Source: Thiomicrorhabdus sp. ZW0627 (lineage in GTDB: Bacteria; Pseudomonadota; Gammaproteobacteria; Thiomicrospirales; Thiomicrospiraceae). From it: a stretch of DNA of 64,000 nucleotides. The stretch lies in the NCBI RefSeq assembly GCF_029767005.1, contig NZ_JARUQR010000005.1:1-64000 (forward strand), read 5' to 3'. The translations under genes were made by a program, and so were the position numbers. Each line of letters opens with the position of its first letter. Within the stretch, counting starts at the first letter, position 1. Below, piece by piece: positions 1 to 8,392 of this stretch. Under the pieces are notes generated by a model. That model was not told the DNA's origin. It was given only the letters and a program-made list of their open reading frames with translations, and did not search any database.

Positions 1-631
1 CTACGCTTCTTAGGATATACAACACGAGGAAAATGCCCAAGGCCAAAGAAGCGACCAGAATAACCCCAACGACCCATTGTGTTTGACCGGCAATCTTAAG
101 TCCTTCAGCACCACTGTCTTGCGCCAGCTTCTTCTGGTAATCGACCAGTTCTCGTAACGCCTTGCGCTGTGCTAAGCGTCTCTCACGATTTTCAGGAGCC
201 ACTACAGCTTTAGCCGCGGATTCCAGGTCACCATTCTGAACACTCTGCATAATCATATTATTGGCTTCCACCAAATTCACATTGGCGGCAACCAAATCTG
301 CAAGCAGCTTTTTACCTTGTTCGGATGTAATAGACTCTTTCAAATAGTTTCGTAAGTCAGCGTTTTCCTTACGGTATTCGGCAATACGATCCAATAGTTT
401 CTGTCTTTCCGCCGCATCCGTTTGAATCAGGTATTCACGAATATTCTGCTGGATACGCGTTTCGAAAATGATGATTCGTTCAACAGCAATCAGTTTCGGC
501 AAACGGTCGTTCACCACCAGATCCTGCGATGCGGATAGTCGTTTTGTTTCCCACAGTGCGGCTCCGCCTAAAATAGCCGTGAGCACCAACATCAGCGCGA
601 AAGACAAAATCAGCTTGGTACGTATTGTCAT
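1..631 (-). CDS. Methyl-accepting chemotaxis protein, N-terminal part (runs off window)
   Basis: This is the first 210 codons of a transmembrane chemoreceptor; the HAMP and signalling domains lie outside the window. The start at 631 is preceded by a strong GAGGAG ribosome binding site. Residues 1-25 form a signal-anchor segment. A helical periplasmic region of about 155 residues follows, rich in charged heptads and typical of the four-helix-bundle (4HB_MCP) ligand domain. The second membrane segment begins with WVVGVILVASLALG near residue 185. Such receptors sense small ligands and pass the signal to CheA/CheW. Without the cytoplasmic half it could instead be a histidine kinase with a 4HB sensor. 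Confidence 0.75.
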   Translation of the reverse strand, partial: MTIRTKLILSFALMLVLTAILGGAALWETKRLSASQDLVVNDRLPKLIAVERIIIFETRIQQNIREYLIQTDAAERQKLLDRIAEYRKENADLRNYLKESITSEQGKKLLADLVAANVNLVEANNMIMQSVQNGDLESAAKAVVAPENRERRLAQRKALRELVDYQKKLAQDSGAEGLKIAGQTQWVVGVILVASLALGIFLVLYILRSV

Positions 632-929
632 AATTTCTCCTCAGATAGCAGACAAATAAGCAAGTAAGCATTCAACGTTAAATTTTTTCATCATAAAAAT
701 TGGCCAATCGAATGAAAAAACAAATGGAACAAATTACGCCATTTCAGATGCAAAAGTTTTCTTACTTAATTAAAACTATTACGTATGTAAGTGTTTTTTA
801 ATAAAAACAGGACATTTGTCCGAAACGCCATTCTACCTGAAACACCTCAATTCATCACTGAAACAAGAGAAATAATTCAATAGAAGTTTCCATTTTGATT
901 TTGTGTATTAAGTTGTGAAATAGAGAACT

Positions 930-2207
930 TCAGCACGAACGGCTGAACATTTTCCGGTTTCCGCGTTGATCGATTGCACCCGCCAGACGTTCGACACCAT
1001 GAATATAGGCAGCTGTCCTTAAACTGCATTGATGACGGTTGGAAAGATCGAAAACGAGATTTGCTTCTCGACTCATGATTTTTTGAAGCTTTTCAAGTAC
1101 TTCTTGCTCTTCCCAATAGAAACCGGCTTTGTTTTGAACCCACTCAAAATAACTGACCGTCACCCCACCGGAATTTGCCAACACGTCGGGAATAACAGCA
1201 ATTCCCTTCTCTTCCATCAGCTCATCCGCTTGGGGCGTGACCGGACCATTAGCGATTTCCAACACAACATCGGCTTGTACATTGCACGCATTCAACTGAG
1301 TGATCTGGTTTTCCAAAGCCGCCAACACCAATACATCCACATTCAAAGCCAACAACTCTTCATTAGTAATCTGCTCGTATTCCAGCTTGTTACACACAGA
1401 TGCCTCGCAATATACGGACGCCAGTTCACTGTTTTCCACCTTAAACTGATAAACATCGGTCACGTTCAAGACCTTAGGGTCATAAATACCGCCTTTTGAA
1501 TCGGAAACCGCAACAACTCGATACCCCATCGTATTCGCCAAACGGGCAAAGTGATAACCGGCATTACCAAACCCTTGAATCGCGATTGTCTTCTGCCCGA
1601 CATTCCAACCGTGGTGCTGTGCATACTCATTCAACACAAACAAAGCACCCTGCCCGGTAGCTGCTTCACGACCTTGAGAACCGTTCAGATGCAACGGTTT
1701 ACCCGTGATGATGGTCGGCTCCTGACGTCGAGCGATGACCGAATACTCGTCAGCCATCCACCCCATGATCGTCGAATTGGTATAGACATCGGGAGCCGGA
1801 ATATCTCGATTGCCGCCTAGCACATCTGCAAACGCGCGTATATAACCTCGAGACAACCGTTCAATTTCCAACAAGGAAAGTTCTTTCGGATTGACCGTCA
1901 CCCCGCCTTTCGCACCCCCAAAAGGCAAGCCGGCAACCGCACATTTGACCGTCATCCAGAAACTCAGGGAAGTGACCTCATCCATATTCACTCTCGGGTG
2001 ATAACGAATTCCGCCCTTGGTTGGGCCTCGGGTATCGTCGTATTGCACGCGATAACCGGTAAAGACACGTAAACTGCCATCGTCCATCCGGACCGGAATA
2101 TTGGCAACAATCGAACGTTTGGGAACGGAAAGGCGGGTAAAGACTTCTTCATCAACATCGATAAAATTAAAAACGGGTTCAAGACGCTGCTTTGCGATTT
2201 CGAACAT
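930..2207 (-). CDS. Glu/Leu/Phe/Val-type dehydrogenase, probably NAD(P)-glutamate dehydrogenase
   Basis: A 425-residue amino-acid dehydrogenase that interconverts glutamate with 2-oxoglutarate and ammonia. The N-terminal dimerisation/substrate domain carries GPTKGGIRYHP and the catalytic-lysine region PFGGAKGGV (about residues 94-102), followed by PAPDVYTN. The C-terminal Rossmann domain has GFGNAGYHFARL (about 212). The length matches hexameric short-form GDHs. The gene stands alone, with the chemoreceptor 298 bp downstream and a zinc-ribbon protein upstream. Substrate specificity (Glu, or Leu/Phe/Val) cannot be read with certainty, but TKGGIR and APDVYT favour Glu. No operator was recognised in the 128-bp upstream gap. 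Confidence 0.9.
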   Translation of the reverse strand: MFEIAKQRLEPVFNFIDVDEEVFTRLSVPKRSIVANIPVRMDDGSLRVFTGYRVQYDDTRGPTKGGIRYHPRVNMDEVTSLSFWMTVKCAVAGLPFGGAKGGVTVNPKELSLLEIERLSRGYIRAFADVLGGNRDIPAPDVYTNSTIMGWMADEYSVIARRQEPTIITGKPLHLNGSQGREAATGQGALFVLNEYAQHHGWNVGQKTIAIQGFGNAGYHFARLANTMGYRVVAVSDSKGGIYDPKVLNVTDVYQFKVENSELASVYCEASVCNKLEYEQITNEELLALNVDVLVLAALENQITQLNACNVQADVVLEIANGPVTPQADELMEEKGIAVIPDVLANSGGVTVSYFEWVQNKAGFYWEEQEVLEKLQKIMSREANLVFDLSNRHQCSLRTAAYIHGVERLAGAIDQRGNRKMFSRSC

Positions 2208-2335
2208 AAATCACCTTTGATTAATAGACGGAATGCTTTATGGATTATTGAATTTTAATAAGTGTAAACAGGAAACTCTTGATCAAGGTTGTCCGGGTGC
2301 CAAACGACAACCGGACAGAAAACACGTGCATGAAA

Positions 2336-2665
2336 TCAGGAATTCATCTCACCCCGGTTGAAGGCGTGAATCAAGGAGGCGTACAACCCGATTGTCAGTA
2401 ACCCCAACACCCACCAATAAAAACCTTCGGGCAGAATGAACTCGATGGTAACGTCGCTGAACACCCAGCCGACGAATTCAACCAGCCCCAAGGCCAGTGC
2501 GAAACACACCAATAGATAACCTGAATAAACCGTGAGCTTGTAGGCCATGCTTAATTGAGACCATTCAACACCGTTTACCGTAATGATACTTGCGCCGCAA
2601 GCCGGGCAAGCCTTTGCAGAGGTGGCGACCTTACCGTCACACTCGGGACAATCGATTAAAGACAT
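2336..2665 (-). CDS. Small zinc-ribbon membrane protein
   Basis: A 109-residue protein starting MSLIDCPECDG. The start at 2665 follows a GAGAGGG ribosome binding site, so the longer reading frame upstream is not used. CPECDGK and CPACGAS (residues 6-25) form a four-cysteine zinc ribbon. Two hydrophobic helices follow (about 45-70 and 80-103), so the protein is probably in the inner membrane with the ribbon in the cytoplasm. Proteins of this layout are common and mostly uncharacterised, so no function is assigned. It sits between the GDH gene and the hexamer repeat, with no clear operon partner. Confidence 0.65.
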   Translation of the reverse strand: MSLIDCPECDGKVATSAKACPACGASIITVNGVEWSQLSMAYKLTVYSGYLLVCFALALGLVEFVGWVFSDVTIEFILPEGFYWWVLGLLTIGLYASLIHAFNRGEMNS

Positions 2666-2860
2666 AACCAAACCCTCTCTACTCAACTTATTTCTAAAAC
2701 CGCAACCGACACTCCCAAATGTATTTTTAACACTAAAACATACGGTTACGCACAATTAAAAAGAAAAATAAGTAAAAACAACACTAGTGAGTTATTTAAG
2801 CACAAATAACAACCAAGTGAAATTTAAATGTCCAAATGACCAGGCCTAGCCTCTATCATT

Positions 2861-2997
2861 TATATTTATATTTATATTTATATTTATATTTATATTTATC
2901 TTTATATTTATATTTATATTTATATTTATCTTTATATTTATATTTATATTTATATTTATCTTTATATTTATATTTATATTTATATTTATATTTATAT
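2861..2997. repeat. TTTATA hexamer tandem repeat with 30-bp higher-order period
   Basis: About 23 tandem hexamers (TATATT/TTTATA register). A single T/A-to-C variant (TTTATC) recurs at 2900, 2930 and 2960, exactly every five hexamers, so the array grew by copying 30-bp blocks. It begins at the stop codon of the phzF-like gene on the minus strand, where that gene's frame reads alternate TAA codons. On the plus strand one frame is open only as a Tyr-Leu repeat, which is not a gene. Such arrays change length by slippage and may act as a weak AT-rich termination or spacing element. Confidence 0.95.
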
Positions 2998-3771
2998 CTC
3001 TATCTCGCCAGCCATGTACTGAACGGCTTTACCTGCAATAAATACTCGATTACCAGCCAACTCGCAAAACAACTCCCCGCCTCTTTTTGAGAGTTGTTTT
3101 ACATGATGCTTATTTCTTCCTAAAACAGCAGACCAATAAGGGACTAATTGTGTGTAGGCCGAACCTGTTACTGGGTCTTCGCTAATTCCATATTTAGGGG
3201 CGAAAAACCGAGAAACAAAATCAAAACGATCTGACGTTGAAGTAATAATCACGCCACGCAAATCAAGCATGTTTAATTTTTGGATATCTGGTTTTGCAGA
3301 AGACACTTCATCTTCGGAGCCAAACACCACAATATAATCATCTGATTTCAAACACTCGATCGGCTGACTATTGAACGCCTGCTTAATAGCTTCCGGCACT
3401 TCACACTCAACCGGCTCTTGGCTAGGAAAATCCATAACCAACAATTCTTCATCCCTGCTAACTTTTAATTCGCCGGATTTTGAATTGAAGACAATCTCTT
3501 CTTCTTTATGCTCAAGAATATTAAAAATGACATAGGCTGATGCCAAGGTTGCATGACCACACAAGTCAACTTCCGCAACAGGCGTAAACCAACGAATATC
3601 AAAGCCTTGTTGAGTTTTAACAAAAAACGCCGTTTCGGATAGATTGTTTTCTTCAGCGATTGATTGCATGACCGAATCAGGAAGCCATTCTTTCAAAGGA
3701 CAGACCGCAGCCGGATTTCCTTCAAAGGCTTTTTCAGCAAATGCATCAATTTGATAAATAGGGAGTTTCAT
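2992..3771 (-). CDS. PhzF family isomerase/epimerase
   Basis: A 259-residue PhzF-like protein with the diaminopimelate-epimerase fold. The first motif is IDAFAEKAFEGNPAAVC, followed by the catalytic glutamate in NNLSETAFF (about residue 46). PVAEVDLCGHATLASAY marks the first lobe and GISEDPVTGSAYTQLVPYW the second. Family members isomerise small metabolites, but most, including this one, have no known substrate. Its stop codon TAA falls in the first units of the hexamer repeat. An attC-like palindrome lies 11 bp upstream of the start, and the gene shares strand and spacing with the next three genes, so it may be an integron-type cassette. PhzF-like genes are frequent cassette cargo (family knowledge). 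Confidence 0.88.
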   Translation of the reverse strand: MKLPIYQIDAFAEKAFEGNPAAVCPLKEWLPDSVMQSIAEENNLSETAFFVKTQQGFDIRWFTPVAEVDLCGHATLASAYVIFNILEHKEEEIVFNSKSGELKVSRDEELLVMDFPSQEPVECEVPEAIKQAFNSQPIECLKSDDYIVVFGSEDEVSSAKPDIQKLNMLDLRGVIITSTSDRFDFVSRFFAPKYGISEDPVTGSAYTQLVPYWSAVLGRNKHHVKQLSKRGGELFCELAGNRVFIAGKAVQYMAGEIEI

Positions 3772-3782
3772 ATTCGAGCCAG

Positions 3783-3864
3783 ACCTTACAAAGCTATTGT
3801 TTGCTAAAATTTTAAGAAACGAAAAAAGAAATTATTTTTACCATTATTAGTCAACATGTTAGGT
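3783..3864 (-). repeat. attC-like site (weak), between SemiSWEET and phzF genes
   Basis: On the minus strand the site runs from ACCTAAC, a perfect RYYYAAC inverse core, to GTAAGGT, one mismatch from the complementary core GTTAGGT. The span is 82 bp. Internal complementarity is only partial. It lies between two same-strand genes where a cassette recombination site is expected. Confidence 0.35.
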
Positions 3865-3876
3865 GAATATTTGCAC

Positions 3877-4155
3877 CTAGCTTTTACGGTATTTAAATAT
3901 CAGAAAAATAATAATTAACTGCAAAAGTGATGTAAGCAATAGGCCTATAATTGATTGAAGCTCAAAGTACTTTTCAGTGTAAATATAAAGAGAAACGTTG
4001 CCTAAAGCAAAAGCCCCCCAAGCCAAAGCGGAAACACCATCTGAAGTTTTTGTTTTTAGCAAATGAAGCAACTGAATAACCGTTGCTGTTGGAAATATAA
4101 TTGCAGGGATATATCCGATAATTTCGATGAAATTCAACTCATTTTCTCCATTCAC
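3877..4155 (-). CDS. SemiSWEET / PQ-loop family membrane transporter
   Basis: A 92-residue protein with three predicted membrane helices, matching bacterial SemiSWEET sugar carriers in length (about 85-95 residues), which work as dimers. The loop after helix 1, PTATVIQLLHLLKTKTSDGVS, fits the PQ-loop pattern, here with PTA in place of PQ. ALGNVSLYIY begins the later helices. Translation probably starts at GTG 4155: the only nearby ATG (4151) is out of frame and no in-frame ATG precedes helix 1. That GTG overlaps the core of an attC-like site, leaving no normal ribosome binding site, as is usual in gene cassettes. The substrate is unknown. Confidence 0.7.
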   Translation of the reverse strand: MNGENELNFIEIIGYIPAIIFPTATVIQLLHLLKTKTSDGVSALAWGAFALGNVSLYIYTEKYFELQSIIGLLLTSLLQLIIIFLIFKYRKS

Positions 4156-4239
4156 TAACGTTCGGCATAACCGGCAGCAAAAAATGGCGCGACAAGGAAG
4201 CGACGCTTTTTACTGTCCGCATTAATGGCATTGTTATGC
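4153..4239 (-). repeat. attC-like site between M23 peptidase and SemiSWEET genes
   Basis: On the minus strand it starts GCATAACAATGCC and ends GCCGAACGTTAGTG, 87 bp. The two halves form an imperfect hairpin: GCGGACAGTAAAAAGCG on the left pairs with the complement of CGCCATTTTTTGCTGCCG on the right, and the AAC/GTT ends match. This is the architecture of an integron cassette recombination site. It fills almost the whole intergenic gap. Confidence 0.6.
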
Positions 4240-4244
4240 ATTTT

Positions 4245-5141
4245 TCACTTTCTCGTTATCAAGCTATTGATCGACAACGACCGTCCGTCAAAACTAAGCC
4301 ATATCGGTTTGCCATCCTTCGTTGCCTCAATATGCAAGTGTGGCTCAAGTGTATTTCCTGAATTACCGATTTCAGCCAAAGGTTGTCCCATGGTCACGAT
4401 ACTCCCCGGCACTACCTTAATGCTGTCTCGCCTCAAGTGAGCCATTAATATATCTCCCATGAGACACTGTAGCACAATGTAATTGCCTTCAGGATGCTCC
4501 GTATCAGGGTTTCCGGGTGGATTGTCCGGCAAGTTGTCACGAACCTCTAAAATAGTTCCCTGGCATGGACTATAAAGTTTCTCACCAAAGATTTGGTAGG
4601 CACTCAACACTCGCGGAGCTAAATCGTCTGCCTGATTGCCAAGTGAGTTGAGCTTAACGATGTCTATGGCCTGCTCGGTGTGGGCCAGCGCGTGAAAAGG
4701 ATTCGTAACAATACTGTCGCCACCTTGTAGTACGTAATAGGTGCCTGATTTGAGTGGAAATGTTACGTCAAGCGTTTTTCCAGAAGGATAATACGACGTA
4801 ATGGCCAGGCTATTCAGTACAGTAAAAAGAAGAACAATCAATACAGAGGCAACAGAAATTCGATCATCGCGCGTTCGAGAATAAGGGCTACTGCGCTTCA
4901 TTCGGAAATATGAGAAAACGACGGTTAAGGCGAACAGCCCTAAAAAAACGTACCGCAAGTAATAACTCGTGTAGGCCCAAGGCCCCGTTACAAAAGCGAA
5001 GGCGACGATGCTCCCGCAAGCCAATACCCACGCTGCCCAATTCGGCCAACTGCGATGCTGAAGGCGGAGTAGCCATATTAGAGCGAGCCCGGACAGAAGT
5101 AATGGGTAAACCCCGAATACAATGGGAAGACTTTCACTCAT
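4245..5141 (-). CDS. Membrane-anchored M23 family metallopeptidase
   Basis: A 298-residue protein. Residues 1-125 contain four hydrophobic helices (PLLLSGLALIWLL; AWVLACGSIVAFAF; YLRYVFLGLFALTVV; VASVLIVLLFTVLN). A C-terminal LytM/M23 domain follows. HALAHTEQAIDIVKL holds the metal-site Asp, and GNSGNTLEPHLHIEA holds the HxH pair. The usual first ligand His in the H-x3-D spacing is replaced, although a nearby His is present, as in a subset of M23 proteins with a Q-AxD signature. It is predicted to act on peptidoglycan or to be a degenerate regulator. attC-like palindromes flank it on both sides. Confidence 0.72.
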   Translation of the reverse strand: MSESLPIVFGVYPLLLSGLALIWLLRLQHRSWPNWAAWVLACGSIVAFAFVTGPWAYTSYYLRYVFLGLFALTVVFSYFRMKRSSPYSRTRDDRISVASVLIVLLFTVLNSLAITSYYPSGKTLDVTFPLKSGTYYVLQGGDSIVTNPFHALAHTEQAIDIVKLNSLGNQADDLAPRVLSAYQIFGEKLYSPCQGTILEVRDNLPDNPPGNPDTEHPEGNYIVLQCLMGDILMAHLRRDSIKVVPGSIVTMGQPLAEIGNSGNTLEPHLHIEATKDGKPIWLSFDGRSLSINSLITRK

Positions 5142-5158
5142 AGCTCTGACTCAGAAAT

Positions 5159-5225
5159 GCATAAAGACACGAAAGTTGCCAAAAGCACCCGCGTGTTTTT
5201 GCTCAACTTGATACGCTTGTTATGC
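5159..5225 (-). repeat. attC-like site between DUF2214 and M23 genes
   Basis: On the minus strand it runs from GCATAACAAGCG to TTTATGC, 67 bp. Inner arms AAGTTG and CAACTT, and AGCAAAA and its partner TGCTTTT, give a hairpin around a CACGCGGGTG apex. The stop codon TAA of the upstream gene is inside the inverse core GCATAAC, a hallmark of cassette genes. The right core has one mismatch to GTTATGC. Confidence 0.55.
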
Positions 5226-5654
5226 AGCTCCATAACCTCGCGCCATCAATACAGCCAACAATGGTAACAACAATAGTAGTACCACCTCTAATCGCACAAT
5301 ATATATTATGTGTTTAGGAACCAATATTTCTTGCACATTAAGCCTACGACTTTTCAAAAAGAACAGTGTCGGTAAGATTGACAGCAAGGCAATCAATACA
5401 AACAACCCTACTTTAGCGTGAAATACTACGTTGCTTGTATAAAATTGACTGGGCTTACCGACAGCAAACCACAAAAGCAAACCTGCTGTGAGAGTGACTA
5501 TTGCGCTTAAACCATAGAGAGAATCGATGATAGCCAACTTACCCACTACCTCTCTTTTCAGGATTTTTGATAAAAGAACATTTTCAATAGCAAGCATTGA
5601 AGCTAGAAAAATGATACCTAGAAAATGTGCATACCTTACTAACAACTCTTCCAT
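5220..5654 (-). CDS. DUF2214 family membrane protein
   Basis: A 144-residue protein with four predicted helices. The start MEELLVRYAHFLGIIFLASMLAIENVLL matches the DUF2214 signature (RYxHFLGI...E..LL), and LTAGLLLWF and FHAKVGLFVLIALLSI form the middle helices. Its function is unknown. The conserved His in RYAHF and the Glu may bind a cofactor, but that is not established. Its TAA stop lies within an attC-like inverse core. It is the first of the four cassette-like genes on this strand; no attI site or integrase lies upstream. Confidence 0.7.
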   Translation of the reverse strand: MEELLVRYAHFLGIIFLASMLAIENVLLSKILKREVVGKLAIIDSLYGLSAIVTLTAGLLLWFAVGKPSQFYTSNVVFHAKVGLFVLIALLSILPTLFFLKSRRLNVQEILVPKHIIYIVRLEVVLLLLLPLLAVLMARGYGAA

Positions 5655-5880
5655 GATCTACTATTCCTGCTCTGATTAATGCGTCGACAAGATCTTTGTT
5701 AACTAAAGTCACAAATCCTAACTTGGCTTTATTACGTATGTCAATTTGTTATAAACAATGGGGTTTTATTATTTTCGAAATGGCATTTAGAGGCGTATAA
5801 GAGCCCTAAAAATAACTCTTATGGTACTATTCCAATAGAGACTTTATAATGGCTCGATCTTATTTTATTGGAGTGCAGTC

Positions 5881-6687
5881 ATGCATGCGCAAACCAAGCA
5901 AACAAAAACCTCTCTGACTTTTAGCCTAATATTTGCAAGCCTTATTGCACTTGTCCCTACTTATGTTTTTTCAGATACACTCCGAATCGCCACTGACGAA
6001 TGGTGTCCTTACGATTGCATCGCAAGTCAAAACCAAGGCAAGGTCGGATATTTGGGTGATTTACTGGTGGAAACCATGAAAGAAAGAGGCCATAAGGTCG
6101 AGTTCGTTGAGGTTTCTTACTCTCGTGGATTGCAACTGGTAAGAGAAGGCAAACTTGACGGTACCATGGCCTGCTTTCGTGAAGAAGCTCCGGACTTCGT
6201 GTTTCCTGACTTTGCCTTAGGCAAAAGCAACAGTACCTTTTTCAGCCGTAAAGACTCAAACTGGCGCTACACAGGAAAAGACTCGCTTGAACAGGCCAAA
6301 ATGATCGGCATTATTAAAGGGTATGACTATGTTGACCCGATCGTCATGGACTATATTAATCAAAATCCAAAAAACGTCCTTGCCATCACCGGCGAAAAGC
6401 CTTTGGAAAGATTGCTTGAAATGCTTATCAATGGCCGCCTGACCGCAGTTATCGAAGACAAAAGCGTATTGGAATACAAGGCCAAGCAAATGGGCAAGTC
6501 TGACCAGGTAAAAGTCTCCGGCACCACCAGCGTGGTCATTGATGTTTACAGCAGTTTCTCGCCTAAAAACCCTAAATCCGCAGAGTATGCCAAAATCCTG
6601 TCTGAAGAAACTCTTAAAATGCGAAAAGACGGTCGTTTAAACAAATTGTTGGAACGTTATGGCATTCAAGACTGGCAAACCCAATAA
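5881..6687 (+). CDS. Periplasmic substrate-binding protein, SBP_bac_3 type
   Basis: A 268-residue protein with a signal peptide (about residues 1-32, hydrophobic SLTFSLIFASLIALVPTYVFS, cleavage near VFSDT). The mature part resembles family-3 amino-acid-binding proteins: LRIATDEWCPYDC, then GYLGDLLVETMKERGHKVEFVEV and REGKLDGTMACFREE. An A/T-rich TATAAT at 5845-5850 is a possible -10 box, and GGAG lies 8 bp before the start. Only 15 bp separate it from the diguanylate cyclase gene and no permease is nearby. It therefore probably works as a periplasmic sensor partner of the cyclase rather than in transport. The ligand is unknown. Confidence 0.8.
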   Translation: MHAQTKQTKTSLTFSLIFASLIALVPTYVFSDTLRIATDEWCPYDCIASQNQGKVGYLGDLLVETMKERGHKVEFVEVSYSRGLQLVREGKLDGTMACFREEAPDFVFPDFALGKSNSTFFSRKDSNWRYTGKDSLEQAKMIGIIKGYDYVDPIVMDYINQNPKNVLAITGEKPLERLLEMLINGRLTAVIEDKSVLEYKAKQMGKSDQVKVSGTTSVVIDVYSSFSPKNPKSAEYAKILSEETLKMRKDGRLNKLLERYGIQDWQTQ

Positions 6688-6702
6688 ACTATGATTTGTT
6701 AA

Positions 6703-8070
6703 ATGCGAGCTTTATTAAACCGTTATCGCCAATCTATCGCGCTGCATCTATTGCTCGTTATCTTTGGCTTTTATTTTTTGGTGGCGGTTCTCGTCACGGT
6801 GGTTCAGCTTTACAAAGAGTACGAAAACACCAAAAAAGAGTTTTATGAAGAAATTCAAACCTTGCCTGCCACCTTTGGCAAGGGAATTTCCGATTCGGTT
6901 TGGACCTATAATCAAGAGTTACTGCAATCGATACTACAAGGCATGTACAACCTTCCCATCGTGGTGGGTGTAAAAATCGAATCTCTTGACCACAAAATGG
7001 ATTTTCAAATCGGTGCGGTGCTTAATGAGCAAAACCAAGTCAATTATTATGACTCAAAAGGCCAACCCACAGAACAAAAACTCTTCGGTTTGGGTGCTAA
7101 ATCACTTTTCGATCACGAATTTCCTATTCAATATCAAGGGCCGGCATTTAAAGACGATATTCCCTTGGGAAAGGTAACCCTTTATTCAAATGACCGACTG
7201 GTCTTTGAACGAGTCAAATACGGCTTCTTTCTTATATTGATTAACTCCTTAATCAAAACTTTCGCACTTTGGTTTATCATTTATTTCTTTATCAAAAAAT
7301 ACCTAGGGCGACCTCTAGAAGAATTTACCCACAAAATTCGCCAGCAAAACACACAATCCCCGCGACCGATCGACTTGGCTATTCACTGGACAGATAAAAA
7401 TGAACTGCTCATTTTAAAAGACAGTTACAACCAAATGATTCAGCGATTAAACGAGCACCGGCAAGAATTGCTAGAACTTAACCAAGCACTGGATGAAAAG
7501 GTTAAAGCTCGGACACATGACTTAGAGCTTGCCAAAGAAAGCGCCGAGAAATTAGCTTATAGCGATCCACTCACTCAACTCAATAACCGCCGTGCTTTTT
7601 TTGATTATAGCCAACGGCTACTGCATCTGGCTTTCCGGCAACAAAATCCGCTGAGTTTGATTATGCTCGATATCGATAATTTTAAAAAACTTAATGACAC
7701 TTATGGCCATGCTTTGGGAGACCAGGCCCTGAAAGCTTTTGCAGACACGCTTAAAAACAACCTTCGCTCGACAGATATCATCGGCCGGTTAGGAGGAGAA
7801 GAATTTGCTGTGCTTTTGCCTAATACTAGAGAAGCTGCTGCGGTTAATATTGCTCAAACCCTTCGCCAAAAGATCAGTCAAATCGAACTAAAACAAGAGC
7901 AGTTGTCAATTCAGTTTACCGCCAGTTTAGGGGTCGTTGAAAGTAAACTGGAAAACACGAATATAGACTCGTTGCTTGCACAAGCCGACAAGGCTCTTTA
8001 TGTTTCAAAAAATCAAGGGCGTAATCAAGTCACTTCGTATTCAGAAGTATCAGCCAGCTCATCAAAATGA
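6703..8070 (+). CDS. Membrane diguanylate cyclase (GGDEF) with periplasmic sensor domain
   Basis: A 455-residue protein. Membrane segment 1 is at about 12-34, followed by a periplasmic region of about 140 residues, membrane segment 2 at about 173-193, a linker helix with coiled coil (LNEHRQELLELNQALDEKVKAR), and a GGDEF domain (about 285-445). The active site is GGEEF, inside GRLGGEEFAVLLP. The product-inhibition I-site RxxD is intact (RSTD, five residues before GGEEF). It should make cyclic di-GMP from two GTP. It is probably co-transcribed with the binding protein just upstream, which may present a ligand to the periplasmic domain. There is no EAL domain. Confidence 0.88.
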   Translation: MRALLNRYRQSIALHLLLVIFGFYFLVAVLVTVVQLYKEYENTKKEFYEEIQTLPATFGKGISDSVWTYNQELLQSILQGMYNLPIVVGVKIESLDHKMDFQIGAVLNEQNQVNYYDSKGQPTEQKLFGLGAKSLFDHEFPIQYQGPAFKDDIPLGKVTLYSNDRLVFERVKYGFFLILINSLIKTFALWFIIYFFIKKYLGRPLEEFTHKIRQQNTQSPRPIDLAIHWTDKNELLILKDSYNQMIQRLNEHRQELLELNQALDEKVKARTHDLELAKESAEKLAYSDPLTQLNNRRAFFDYSQRLLHLAFRQQNPLSLIMLDIDNFKKLNDTYGHALGDQALKAFADTLKNNLRSTDIIGRLGGEEFAVLLPNTREAAAVNIAQTLRQKISQIELKQEQLSIQFTASLGVVESKLENTNIDSLLAQADKALYVSKNQGRNQVTSYSEVSASSSK

Positions 8071-8209
8071 GTGATATTGGCTAATCAATCTAAAGAATTC
8101 AGTTTTACAGAAACCAAAAAATCTTGAGAGTCGTTTTAATACTTAAAATAATTTAAAACTTTTAACTGAAGAGTAAAAGAAAATAGTCTTTTAAAAGAAA
8201 GATGCTTAG

Positions 8210-8264
8210 GAAAATGGGGCGAATGACGGGGATCGAACCCGCGACAACAGGAATCACAATCCTG
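8210..8264 (-). mobile_element. Left attachment repeat: duplicated 3' end of tRNA-His
   Basis: A 55-bp sequence identical to 31949-32003, in the same orientation. It contains the anticodon arm, T arm and CCA end of tRNA-His (tRNA part 8215-8264) but lacks the 5' part, so it is not a working tRNA. It marks the end of the integrative element distant from the intact tRNA gene. Confidence 0.92.
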
Positions 8265-8392
8265 AAACACCCTTTTTCCGCCTTTGTAATAAAACCAAAT
8301 CCATCCAAAATTTGTCATTAAATTTCAATAAGTTACATTCATAACAAACTTTAATCAAAACTAACCTCCTGCACCCAACTTTAATCTTTTGT

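Noticed and set aside
2836-3090. Plus-strand frame coding an 84-residue Tyr-Leu repeat protein
   Set aside because: It is only the translation of the hexamer array running into the antisense of phzF; no ribosome binding site or family.
5655-5740. Possible attI or further attC site upstream of the DUF2214 gene
   Set aside because: A lone GTTAGGA is present but no matching inverse core or hairpin was found within a plausible distance.
8136-8318. 60-codon minus-strand frame across the left att site
   Set aside because: It reads through the tRNA-His fragment; the same peptide piece appears at the intact tRNA, so it is tRNA sequence and not protein.
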